Positions 1 to 11,659 of a stretch of DNA of 64,000 nt are shown piece by piece (the first letter of the stretch is position 1; each line of letters begins with the position of its first letter). Below the pieces are notes generated by a model. It made no database searches. It saw only the letters and a program-made list of their open reading frames with translations, and was not told where the DNA came from. The stretch is from NCBI GenBank assembly GCA_037693485.1, contig CM075353.1:58088501-58152500 (forward strand). Reading direction: 5' to 3'. A program made the translations under genes and the position numbers. The stretch comes from Kitagawia praeruptora (taxonomy: Eukaryota; Streptophyta; Magnoliopsida; Apiales; Apiaceae).

Positions 1-1787
1 GTCAAACGAGTAATGAATAAAGCAAAATTAATTTTCTTGTTCCAACGAGTCCAAAATGAAGTTTTAGTAAGTTCTAGGGGTGAAATGAGTCAAAAACAAA
101 GCTACAAGTGGTTTCCATGGTCAAACGAGTAATGAATAAAGCAAAATTAATTTTCTTGTTCCATTGAGTCCAAAATGAAGTTTTAGTGAGTTCTAGGGGT
201 CAAATGAGTCAAAAACAAAGCTACAAGTGGTTTCCATGGTCAAACGAGTAATGAATAAAGCAAAATTAATTTTCTTGTTCCAACGAGTCCAAAATGAAGT
301 TTTAGTAAGTTCTAGGGGTGAAATGAGTCAAAAACAAAGCTACAAGTGGTTTCCATGGTCAAACGAGTAATGAATAAAGCAAAATTACTTTTCTTGTTCC
401 ATTGAGTCCAAAATGAAGTTTTAGTGAGTTCTAGGGGTCAAATGAGTCAAAAACAAAGCTACAAATGGTTTCCATGGTCAAACGAGTAATAAATAAAGTA
501 AAAATAATTTTCTTGTTCCAACGAGTCCAAAAAAAAGTTTTAGTGAGTTCTAGGGGTCAAATGAGTGAAAAATAAATCTACAAGTGATTTTCAAGCTCAA
601 ACGAATAAAAAATGAAGCAAAAATTATTTTCTTGTTCCAACGAGTCCAAAATGAAGTTTTAGTGAGTTCTAGGGGTGAAATGAATCAAAAACAAATCTAC
701 AAGTGATTTTCAAGCTCAAACGAGTAATGAATAAAGCAAAATTAATTTTCTTGTTCCAACGAATCCAAAGTGAAGTTTTAGTGAGTTCTAGGGGTCAAAT
801 GAGTCAAAAACAAAGCTACAAGTGGTTTTCATGGTCAAACGAGTAATGAATAAATCAAAATTAATTTTCTTGTTCCATTGAGTCCAAAATGAAGTTTTAG
901 TGAGTTCTAGGGGTCAAATGAGTGAAAAATAAATCTACAAGTGATTTTCAAGCTCAAACAAATAAAAAATGAAGCAAAATTTATTTTCTTGTTCCAACGA
1001 GTCCAAAATGAAGTTTTAGTGAGTACTAGGGGTGAAATGAGTCAAAGACAAATCTACAAGTGATTTTCAAGCTCAAACGAGTAATGAATAAAGCAAAATT
1101 AATTTTCTTGTTCCAACGAGTCCAAAATGAAGTTTTAGTGAGTTCTAGGGGTCAAATGAGTCAAAAACAAAGCTACAAGTGGTTTCCATGGTCAAACTAG
1201 TAATGAATAAAGCAAAATTAATTTTCTTGTTCCAACGAGTCCAAAATGAAGTTTTAGTCAGTTCTAGGGGTGAAATGAGTCAAAAACAAAGCTACAAGTG
1301 GTTTCCATGGTCAAACGAGTAATGAATAAAGCAAAATTAATTTTCTTGTTCCATTGAGTCCAAAATGAAGTTTTAGTGAGTTCTAGGGGTCAAATGAGTC
1401 AAAAACAAAGCTACAAATGGTTTCCATGGTCAAACGAGTAATAAATAAAGTAAAAATAATTTTCTAGTTTCATTGAGTCCAAAAAAAAGTTTTAGTGAGT
1501 TCAAGGGGTCAAATGAGTGAAAAACAAATCTACAAGTGATTTTCAAGCTCAAACGAATAAAAAATGAAGCAAAAATTTATTTGTTGTTCCAACGAGTCCA
1601 AAATGAAGTTTTAGTGAGTTCTAGGGGTGAAATGAGTCAAAAATAAATCTACAAGTGATTTCCAAGCTCAAACGAATCAAAAATGAAGCAAAATTAATTT
1701 TCTTGTTCCAACGAGTCCAAAATGAAGTTTTTGTGAGTTATAGGGGTGAAATGAGTCAAAAACAAATCTACAAGTGATTTTCAAGCT
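1..1787. repeat. Satellite block, partial 20-monomer HOR
   Basis: Left part of a higher-order pattern that repeats about 2380 bp downstream. The diagnostic variant AAAATTACTT in S1 is at 381 and again at 2761, exactly 20 monomers apart. Other private variants are CGAATCCAAAGTGAAG near 760 (again near 3613 and 5279), CAAAGACAAATC near 1045, and CAAACTAG near 1191. The block begins inside the array, so its left boundary is not visible. Confidence 0.8.
3..121 (+). repeat. Reference 119-bp monomer with three ~40-bp subunits
   Basis: First complete monomer, used here to set the register. S1 is 3-42 (40 bp), S2 is 43-81 (39 bp) and S3 is 82-121 (40 bp). The subunits open with related sequences: S1 CAAACGAGTAATGAATAAAG, S2 CAACGAGTCCAAAATGAAG, S3 (common form) CAAATGAGTCAAAAACAAAG. 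The S1 variant CAAACGAATCAAAAATGAAG, found elsewhere in the array, is closer still to S2 and S3. Second halves are more diverged, but each is T- and G-rich after the A-rich head. S1 carries the perfect 12-bp palindrome AAAATTAATTTT. S3 of this type ends with CCATGG. The monomer therefore looks like an old trimer of a ~40-bp unit that became the new unit of amplification. Confidence 0.85.
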
Positions 1788-4164
1788 CAAACGAGTAATG
1801 AATAAAGCAAAAATAATTTTCTTATTCCAACGAGTCCAAAATGAAGTTTTAGTCAGTTCTAGGGGTGAAATGAGTCCAAAACAAAGCTACAAGTGGTTTC
1901 CCTGGTCAAACGAGTAATGAATAAAGCAAAATTAATTTTCTTGTCCCATTGAGTCCAAAATGAAGTTTTAGTGAGTTCTAGAGGTCAAATGAGTCAAAAA
2001 CAAAGCTACAAGTGGTTTCCAAGATCAAACGAGTAATAAATAAAGCAAAATTAATTTTCTTGTTCCATTGAGTCCAAAATGAAGTTTTAGTGAGTTCTAG
2101 GGGTCAAATGAGTGAAAAATAAATCTACAAGTGATTTTCAAGCTCAAACGAATAAAAAATGAAGCAAAATTTATTTTCATGTTCCAACGAGTCCAAAATG
2201 AAGTTTTAGTGAGTACTAAGGGTGAAATGAGTCAAAAACAAATCTACAAGTGATTTTCAAGCTCAAACGAGTAATGAATAAAGCAAAATTAATTTTCTTG
2301 TTCCAACGAGTCCAAAATGAAGTTTTAGTGAGTTCTAGGGGTCAAATGAGTCAAAAACAAAGCTACAAGTGGTTTCCATGGTCAAACGAGTAATGAATAA
2401 AGCAAAATTAATTTTCTTGTTCCAACGAGTCCAAAATGAAGTTTTAGTAAGTTCTAGGGGTGAAATGAGTCAAAAACAAAGCTACAAGTGGTTTCCATGG
2501 TCAAACGAGTAATGAATAAAGCAAAATTAATTTTCTTGTTCCATTGAGTCCAAAATGAAGTTTTAGTGAGTTCTAGGGGTCAAATGAGTCAAAAACAAAG
2601 CTACAAGTGGTTTCCATGGTCAAACGAGTAATGAATAAAGCAAAATTAATTTTCTTGTTCCAACGAGTCCAAAATGAAGTTTTAGTAAGTTCTAGGGGTG
2701 AAATGAGTCAAAAACAAAGCTACAAGTGGTTTCCATGGTCAAACGAGTAATGAATAAAGCAAAATTACTTTTCTTGTTCCATTGAGTCCAAAATGAAGTT
2801 TTAGTGAGTTCTAGGGGTCAAATGAGTCAAAAACAAAGCTACAAATGGTTTCCATGGTCAAACGAATAATAAATAAAGTAAAAATAATTTTCTTGTTCCA
2901 ACGAGTCCAAAAAAAAGTTTTAGTGAGTTCTAGGGGTCAAATGAGTGAAAAATAAATCTACAAGTGATTTTCAAGCTCAAACGAATAAAAAATGAAGCAA
3001 AAATTATTTTCTTGTTCCAACGAGTCCAAAATGAAGTTTTAGCGAGTTCTAGGGGTGAAATGAGTCAAAAACAAATCTACAAGTGATTTCAAGCTCAAAC
3101 GAATCAAAAATGAAGCAAAATTAATTTTTTGTTCCAACGAGTCCAAAATGAAGTTTTAGTGAGTTCTAGGGATCAAATGAGTCAAAAACAAAGCTACAAG
3201 TGGTTTCCATGGTCAAACTAGTAATGAATAAAGCAAAATTAATTTTCTTGTTCCAACGAGTCCAAAATGAAGTTTTAGTCAGTTCTAGGGGTGAAATGAG
3301 TCAAAAACAAAGCTACAAGTGGTTTCCATGGTCAAACGAGTAATGAATAAAGCAAAATTAATTTTCTTGTTCCATTGAGTCCAAAATGGAGTTTTAGTGA
3401 GTTCTAGGGGTCAAATGAGTGAAAATAAATCTACAAGTGATTTTCAAGCTCAAACGAATAAAAAATGTAGCAAAATTTATTTTCTTGTTCCAACGAGTCC
3501 AAAATGAAGTTTTAGTGAGTTCTAGGGGTGAAATGAATCAAAAACAAATCTACAAGTGATTTTCAAGCTCAAACGAGTAATGAATAAAGCAAAATTAATT
3601 TTCTTGTTCCAACGAATCCAAAGTGAAGTTTTAGTGAGTTCTTGGGGTCAAATGAGTCAAAAACAAAGCTAGAAGTGGTTTTCATGGTCAAACGAGTAAT
3701 GAATAAATCAAAATTAATTTTCTTGTTCCATTGAGTCCAAAATGAAGTTTTAGTGAGTTCTAGGGGTCAAATGAGTGAAAAATAAATCTACAATTGATTT
3801 TCAAGCTCAAACAAATAAAAAATGATGCAAAATTTATTTTCTTGTTCCAACGAGTCCAAAATGAAGTTTTAGTGAGTACTAGGGGTGAAATGAGTCAAAG
3901 ACAAATCTACAAGTGATTTTCAAGCTCAAACGAGTAATGAATAAAGCAAAATTAATTTTCTTGTTCCAACGAGTCCAAAATGAAGTTTTAGTGAGTTCTA
4001 GGGGTGAAATGAGTCAAAAATAAATCTACAAGTGATTTCCAAGCTCAAACGAATCAAAAATGAAGCAAAATTCATTTTCTTGTTCCAACGAGTCCAAAAT
4101 GAAGTTTTTGTGAGTTATAGGGGTGAAATGAGTCAAAAACAAATCTACAAGTCATTTTCAAGCT
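1788..4164. repeat. 20-monomer HOR block (2377 bp)
   Basis: Bounded by two monomers with the marker S1 ending CTTATTC (marker at 1821 and 4198). The spacing of 2377 bp is 20 monomers less 3 bp of small deletions. It contains the CAAACTAG S1 variant at 3212 and shortened forms such as AATTAATTTTTTGTTCC near 3120, which lacks two bases. It is a longer, less regular relative of the 1309-bp unit that dominates downstream. Confidence 0.8.
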
Positions 4165-6305
4165 CAAACGAGTAATGAATAAAGCAAAAATAATTTTCTT
4201 ATTCCAACGAGTCCAAAATGAAGTTTTAGTCAGTTCTAGGGGTCAAATGAGTCCAAAACAAAGCTACAAGTGGTTTCCCTGGTCAAACGAGTAATGAATA
4301 AAGCAAAATTAATTTTCTTGTCCCATTGAGTCCAAAATGAAGTTTTAGTGAGTTCTAGAGGTCAAATGAGTCAAAAACAAAGCTACAAGTGGTTTCCAAG
4401 GTCAAACGAGTAATAAATAAAGCAAAATTAATTTTCTTGTTCCATTGAGTCCAAAATGAAGTTTTAGTGAGTTCTAGGGGTCAAATGAGTGAAAAATAAA
4501 TCTACAAGTGATTTTCAAGCTCAAACGAATAAAAAATGAAGCAAAATTTATTTTCATGTTCCAACGAGTCCAAAATGAAGTTTTAGTGAGTACTAAGGGT
4601 GAAATGAGTCAAAAACAAATCTACAAGTGATTTTCAAGCTCAAACGAGTAATGAATAAAGCAAAATTAATTTTCTTGTTCCAACGAGTCCAAAATGAAGT
4701 TTTAGTGAGTTCTAGGGGTCAAATGAGTCAAAAACAAAGCTACAAGTGGTTTCCATGGTCAAACGAGTAATGAATAAAGCAAAATTAATTTTCTTGTTCC
4801 AACGAGTCCAAAATGAAGTTTTAGTATGTTCTAGGGGTGAAATGAGTCAAAAACAAAGCTACAAGTGGTTTCCATGGTCAAACGAGTAATGAATAAAGCA
4901 AAATTAATTTTCTTGTTCCAACGAGTCCAAAATGAAGTTTTAGTCAGTTCTAGGGGTGAAATGAGTCAAAAACAAAGCTACAAGTGGTTTCCATGGTCAA
5001 ACGAGTAATGAATAAAGCAAAATTAATTTTCTTGTTCCATTGAGTCCAAAATGGAGTTTTAGTGAGTTCTAGGGGTCAAATGAGTGAAAATAAATCTACA
5101 AGTGATTTTCAAGCTCAAACGAATAAAAAATGTAGCAAAATTTATTTTCTTGTTCCAACGAGTCCAAAATGAAGTTTTAGTGAGTTCTAGGGGTGAAATG
5201 AATCAAAAACAAATCTACAAGTGATTTTCAAGCTCAAACGAGTAATGAATAAAGCAAAATTAATTTTCTTGTTCCGACGAATCCAAAGTGAAGTTTTAGT
5301 GAGTTCTAGGGGTCAAATGAGTCAAAAACAAAGCTACAAGTGGTTTTCATGGTCAAACGAGTAATGAATAAATCAAAAATAATTTTCTTGTTCCATTGAG
5401 TCCAAAATGAAGTTTTAGTGAGTTCTAGGGGTCAAATGAGTGAAAAATAAATCTACAAGTGATTTTCAAGCTCAAACAAATAAAAAATGAAGCAAAATTT
5501 ATTTTCTTGTTCCAACGAGTCCAAAATGAAGTTTTAGTGAGTACTAGGGGTGAAATGAGTCAAAGACAAATCTACAAGTGATTTTCAAGCTCAAACGAGT
5601 AATGAATAAAGCAAAATTAATTTTCTTGTTCCAACGAGTCCAAAATGAAGTTTTAGTGAGTTCTAGGGGTCAAATGAGTCAAAAACAAAGCTACAAGTGG
5701 TTTCCATGGTCAAACTAGTAATGAATAAAGCAAAATTAATTTTCTTGTTCCAACGAGTCCAAAATGAAGTTTTAGTCAGTTCTAGGGGTGAAATGAGTCA
5801 AAAACAAAGCTACAAGTGGTTTCCATGGTCAAACGAGTAATGAATAAAGCAAAATTAATTTTCTTGTTCCATTGAGTCCAAAATGAAGTTTTAGTGAGTT
5901 CTAGGGGTCAAATGAGTCAAAAACAAAGCTACAAATGGTTTCCATGGTCAAACGAGTAATAAATAAAGTAAAAATAATTTTCTTGTTTCATTGAGTCCAA
6001 AAAAAAGTTTTAGTGAGTTCAAGGGGTCAAATGAGTGAAAAACAAATCTACAAGTGATTTTCAAGCTCAAACGAATAAAAAATGAAGCAAAAATTTATTT
6101 GTTGTTCCAACGAGTCCAAAATGAAGTTTTAGTGAGTTCTAGGGGTGAAATGAGTCAAAAATAAATCTACAAGTGATTTCCAAGCTCATACGAATCAAAA
6201 ATGAAGCAAAATTAATTTTCTTGTTCCAACGAGTCCAAAATGAAGTTTTTGTGAGTTATAGGGGTGAAATGAGTCAAAAACAAATCTACAAGTGATTTTC
6301 AAGCT
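4165..6305. repeat. 18-monomer HOR block (2141 bp)
   Basis: Lies between CTTATTC markers at 4198 and 6339, 2141 bp apart (18 monomers less 1 bp). It reuses the same variants as the preceding block (CGAATCCAAAGTG near 5279, CAAAGACAAATC near 5561, CAAACTAG at 5709) but lacks a few monomers, consistent with unequal exchange between related blocks. Confidence 0.8.
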
Positions 6306-7614
6306 CAAACGAGTAATGAATAAAGCAAAAATAATTTTCTTATTCCAACGAGTCCAAAATGAAGTTTTAGTCAGTTCTAGGGGTGAAATGAGTCCAAAAC
6401 AAAGCTACAAGTGGTTTCCCTGGTCAAACGAGTAATGAATAAAGCAAAATTAATTTTCTTGTCCCATTGAGTCCAAAATGAAGTTTTAGTGAGTTCTAGA
6501 GGTCAAATGAGTCAAAAACAAAGCTACAAGTGGTTTCCAAGGTCAAACGAGTAATAAATAAAGCAAAATTAATTTTCTTGTTCCATTGAGTCCAAAATGA
6601 AGTTTTAGTGAGTTCTAGGGGTCAAATGAGTGAAAAATAAATCTACAAGTGATTTTCAAGCTCAAACGAATAAAAAATGAAGCAAAATTTATTTTCATGT
6701 TCCAACGAGTCCAAAATGAAGTTTTAGTGAGTACTAAGGGTGAAATGAGTCAAAAACAAATCTACAAGTGATTTTCAAGCTCAAACGAGTAATGAATAAA
6801 GCAAAATTAATTTTCTTGTTCCAACGAGTCCAAAATGAAGTTTTAGTGAGTTCTAGGGGTCAAATGAGTCAAAAACAAAGCTACAAGTGGTTTCCATGGT
6901 CAAACGAGTAATGAATAAAGCAAAATTAATTTTCTTGTTCCAACGAGTCCAAAATGAAGTTTTAGTAAGTTCTAGGGGTGAAATGAGTCAAAAACAAAGC
7001 TACAAGTGGTTTCCATGGTCAAACGAGTAATGAATAAAGCAAAATTAATTTTCTTGTTCCATTGAGTCCAAAATGAAGTTTTAGTGAGTTCTAGGGGTCA
7101 AATGAGTCAAAAACAAAGCTACAAATGGTTTCCATGGTCAAACGAGTAATGAATAAAGTAAAATTAATTTTCTTGTTCCATTGAGTCCAAAATGAAGTTT
7201 TAGTGAGTTCTAGGGGTCAAATGAGTCAAAAACAAAGCTACAAATGGTTTCCATGGTCAAACGAGTAATAAAAAAAGTAAAAATAATTTTCTTGTTCCAT
7301 TGAGTCCAAAAAAAAGTTTTAGTGAGTTCTAGGGGTCAAATGAGTGAAAAATAAATCTACAAGTGATTTTCAAGCTCAAACGAATAAAAAATGAAGCAAA
7401 ATTTTTTTTCTTGTTCCAACGAGTCCAAAATGAAGTTTTAGTGAGTTCTAGGGGTGAAATGAGTCAAAAATAAATCTACAAGTGATTTCCAAGCTCAAAC
7501 GAATCAAAAATGAAGCAAAATTAATTTTCTTGTTCCAACGAGTCCAAAATGAAGTTTTTGTGAGTTATAGGGGTGAAATGAGTCAAAAACAAATCTACAA
7601 GTGATTTTCAAGCT
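6306..7614. repeat. 11-monomer HOR unit, 1309 bp
   Basis: First unit of the regular zone. Its length is exactly 11 x 119 bp between CTTATTC markers at 6339 and 7648. Monomer order: 1 (S1 ends CTTATTC, S2 GTCAG, S3 ends CCCTGGT); 2 (CCCATTGAG, TCTAGAGG); 3 (AATAAATAAAG, S3 GATTTTCAAGCT); 4 (TTTTCATGTTCC, GAGTACTAAGG); 5 (common form); 6 (GTAAGTTC); 7 and 8 (CATTGAG, ACAAATGG); 9 (eight-A tract in S2); 10 (T-tract in S1); 11 (GTTTTTGTGAGTTATAG). The same order recurs in the later units. Confidence 0.9.
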
Positions 7615-10600
7615 CAAACGAGTAATGAATAAAGCAAAAATAATTTTCTTATTCCAACGAGTCCAAAATGAAGTTTTAGTCAGTTCTAGGGGTGAAATGA
7701 GTCCAAAACAAAGCTACAAGTGGTTTCCCTGGTCAAACGAGTAATGAATAAAGCAAAATTAATTTTCTTGTCTCATTGAGTCCAAAATGAAGTTTTAGTG
7801 AGTTCTAGAGGTCAAATGAGTCAAAAACAAAGCTACAAGTGGTTTCCAAGGTCAAACGAGTAATAAATAAAGCAAAATTAATTTTCTTGTTCCATTGAGT
7901 CCAAAATGAAGTTTTAGTGAGTTCTAGGGGTCAAATGAGTGAAAAATAAATCTACAAGTGATTTTCAAGCTCAAACGAATAAAAAATGAAGCAAAATTTA
8001 TTTTCATGTTCCAACGAGTCCAAAATGAAGTTTTAGTGAGTACTAAGGGTGAAATGAGTCAAAAACAAATCTACAAGTGATTTTCAAGCTCAAACGAGTA
8101 ATGAATAAAGCAAAATTAATTTTCTTGTTCCAACGAGTCCAAAATGAAGTTTTAGTGAGTTCTAGGGGTCAAATGAGTCAAAAACAAAGCTACAAGTGGT
8201 TTCCATGGTCAAACGAGTAATGAATAAAGCAAAATTAATTTTCTTGTTCCAACGAGTCCAAAATGAAGTTTTAGTAAGTTCTAGGGGTGAAATGAGTCAA
8301 AAACAAAGCTACAAGTGGTTTCCATGGTCAAACGAGTAATGAATAAAGCAAAATTAATTTTCTTGTTCCAACGAGTCCAAAATGAAGTTTTAGTGAGTTC
8401 TAGGGGTCAAATGAGTCAAAAACAAAGCTACAAGTGGTTTCCATGGTCAAACTAGTAATGAATAAAGCAAAATTAATTTTCTTGTTCCAACGAGTCCAAA
8501 ATGAAGTTTTAGTCAGTTCTAGGGGTGAAATGAGTCAAAAACAAAGCTACAAGTGGTTTCCATGGTCAAACGAGTAATGAATAAAGCAAAATTAATTTTC
8601 TTGTTCCATTGAGTCCAAAATGAAATTTAGTGAGTTCTAGGGGTCAAATGAGTCAAAAACAAAGCTACAAATGGTTTCCATGGTCAAACGAGTAATAAAT
8701 AAAGTAAAAATAATTTTCTTGTTTCATTGAGTCCAAAAAAAAGTTTTAGTGAGTTCAAGGGGTCAAATGAGTGAAAAACAAATCTACAAGTGATTTTCAA
8801 GCTCAAACGAATAAAAAATGAAGCAAAAATTTATTTGTTGTTCCAACGAGTCCAAAATGAAGTTTTAGTGAGTTCTAGGGGTGAAATGAGTCAAAAATAA
8901 ATCTACAAGTGATTTCCAAGCTCAAACGAATCAAAAATGAAGCAAAATTAATTTTCTTGTTCCAACGAGTCCAAAATGAAGTTTTTGTGAGTTATAGGGG
9001 TGAAATGAGTCAAAAACAAATCTACAAGTGATTTTCAAGCTCAAACGAGTAATGAATAAAGCAAAAATAATTTTCTTATTCCAACGAGTCCAAAATGAAG
9101 TTTTAGTCAGTTCTAGGGGTGAAATGAGTCCAAAACAAAGCTACAAGTGGTTTCCCTGGTCAAACGAGTAATGAATAAAGCAAAATTAATTTTCTTGTCC
9201 CATTGAGTCCAAAATGAAGTTTTAGTGAGTTCTAGAGGTCAAATGAGTCAAAAACAAAGCTACTAGTGGTTTCCAAGGTCAAACGAGTAATAAATAAAGC
9301 AAAATTAATTTTCTTGTTCCATTGAGTCCAAAATGAAGTTTTAGTGAGTTCTAGGGGTCAAATGAGTGAAAAATAAATCTACAAGTGATTTTCAAGCTCA
9401 AACGAATAAAAAATGAAGCAAAATTTATTTTCATGTTCCAACGAGTCCAAAATGAAGTTTTAGTGAGTACTAAGGGTGAAATGAGTCAAAAACAAATCTA
9501 CAAGTGATTTTCAAGCTCAAACGAGTAATGAATAAAGCAAAATTAATTTTCTTGTTCCAACGAGTCCAAAATGAAGTTTTAGTGAGTTCTAGGGGTCAAA
9601 TGAGTCAAAAACAAAGCTACAAGTGGTTTCCATGGTCAAACGAGTAATGAATAAAGCAAAATTAATTTTCTTGTTCCAACGAGTCCAAAATGAAGTTTTA
9701 GTAAGTTCTAGGGGTGAAATGAGTCAAAAACAAAGCTACAAGTGGTTTCCATGGTCAAACGAGTAATGAATAAAGCAAAATTAATTTTCTTGTTCCATTG
9801 AGTCCAAAATGAAGTTTTAGTGAGTTCTAGGGGTCAAATGAGTCAAAAACAAAGCTACAAATGGTTTCCATGGTCAAACGAGTAATGAATAAAGTAAAAT
9901 TAATTTTCTTGTTCCATTGAGTCCAAAATGAAGTTTTAGTGAGTTCTAGGGGTCAAATGAGTCAAAAACAAAGCTACAAATGGTTTCCATGGTCAAACGA
10001 GTAATAAAAAAAGTAAAAATAATTTTCTTGTTCCATTGAGTCCAAAAAAAAGTTTTAGTGAGTTCTAGGGGTCAAATGAGTGAAAAATAAATCTACAAGT
10101 GATTTTCAAGCTCAAACGAATAAAAAATGAAGCAAAATTTTTTTTCTTGTTCCAACGAGTCCAAAATGAAGTTTTAGTGAGTTCTAGGGGTGAAATGAGT
10201 CAAAAATAAATCTACAAGTGATTTCCAAGCTCAAACGAATCAAAAATGAAGCAAAATTAATTTTCTTGTTCCAACGAGTCCAAAATGAAGTTTTTGTGAG
10301 TTATAGGGGTGAAATGAGTCAAAAACAAATCTACAAGTGATTTTCAAGCTCAAACGAGTAATGAATAAAGCAAAAATAATTTTCTTATTCCAACGAGTCC
10401 AAAATGAAGTTTTAGTCAGTTCTAGGGGTGAAATGAGTCCAAAACAAAGCTACAAGTGGTTTCCCTGGTCAAACGAGTAATGAATAAAGCAAAATTAATT
10501 TTCTTGTCCCATTGAGTCCAAAATGAAGTTTTAGTGAGTTCTAGAGGTCAAATGAGTCAAAAACAAAGCTACAAGTGGTTTCCAAGGTCAAACGAGTAAT

Positions 10601-11659
10601 AAATAAAGCAAAATTAATTTTCTTGTTCCATTGAGTCCAAAATGAAGTTTTAGTGAGTTCTAGGGGTCAAATGAGTGAAAAATAAATCTACAAGTGATTT
10701 TCAAGCTCAAACGAATAAAAAATGAAGCAAAATTTATTTTCATGTTCCAACGAGTCCAAAATGAAGTTTTAGTGAGTACTAAGGGTGAAATGAGTCAAAA
10801 ACAAATCTACAAGTGATTTTCAAGCTCAAACGAGTAATGAATAAAGCAAAATTAATTTTCTTGTTCCAACGAGTCCAAAATGAAGTTTTAGTGAGTTCTA
10901 GGGGTCAAATGAGTCAAAAACAAAGCTACAAGTGGTTTCCATGGTCAAACGAGTGATGAATAAAGCAAAATTAATTTTCTTGTTCCAACGAGTCCAAAAT
11001 GAAGTTTTAGTAAGTTCTAGGGGTGAAATGAGTCAAAAACAAAGCTACAAGTGGTTTCCATGGTCAAACGAGTAATGAATAAAGCAAAATTAATTTTCTT
11101 GTTCCATTGAGTCCAAAATGAAGTTTTAGTGAGTTCTAGGGGTCAAATGAGTCAAAAACAAAGCTACAAATGGTTTCCATGGTCAAACGAGTAATGAATA
11201 AAGTAAAATTAATTTTCTTGTTCCATTGAGTCCAAAATGAAGTTTTAGTGAGTTCTAGGGGTCAAATGAGTCAAAAACAAAGCTACAAATGGTTTCCATG
11301 GTCAAACGAGTAATAAAAAAAGTAAAAATAATTTTCTTGTTCCATTGAGTCCAAAAAAAAGTTTTAGTGAGTTCTAGGGGTCAAATGAGTGAAAAATAAA
11401 TCTACAAGTGATTTTCAAGCTCAAACGAATAAAAAATGAAGCAAAATTTTTTTTCTTGTTCCAACGAGTCCAAAATGAAGTTTTAGTGAGTTCTAGGGGT
11501 GAAATGAGTCAAAAATAAATCTACAAGTGATTTCCAAGCTCAAACGAATCAAAAATGAAGCAAAATTAATTTTCTTGTTCCAACGAGTCCAAAATGAAGT
11601 TTTTGTGAGTTATAGGGGTGAAATGAGTCAAAAACAAATCTACAAGTGATTTTCAAGCT
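7615..11659. repeat. 34-monomer super-repeat, copy 1 (4045 bp)
   Basis: Composed of one 12-monomer unit (7615-9041, 1427 bp) and two 11-monomer units (9042-10350 and 10351-11659, 1309 bp each). The 12-monomer unit carries CAAACTAG at 8446 and a one-base-shortened S2 (GAAATTTAG at 8622). Its monomer 2 reads TCTCATTGAG (7771), whereas the other two units read TCCCATTGAG. Private single changes in this copy include TACTAGTGG near 9262 and GAGTGATG near 10950. Confidence 0.9.

Noticed and set aside
24..36. AAAATTAATTTT palindrome in S1 as a regulatory or terminator hairpin
   Set aside because: It is a perfect but purely A/T 12-bp palindrome with no loop, and is broken in several monomer classes (AAAAATAATTTT, AAAATTTATTTT) without consequence. 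It is mentioned only as a structural feature.
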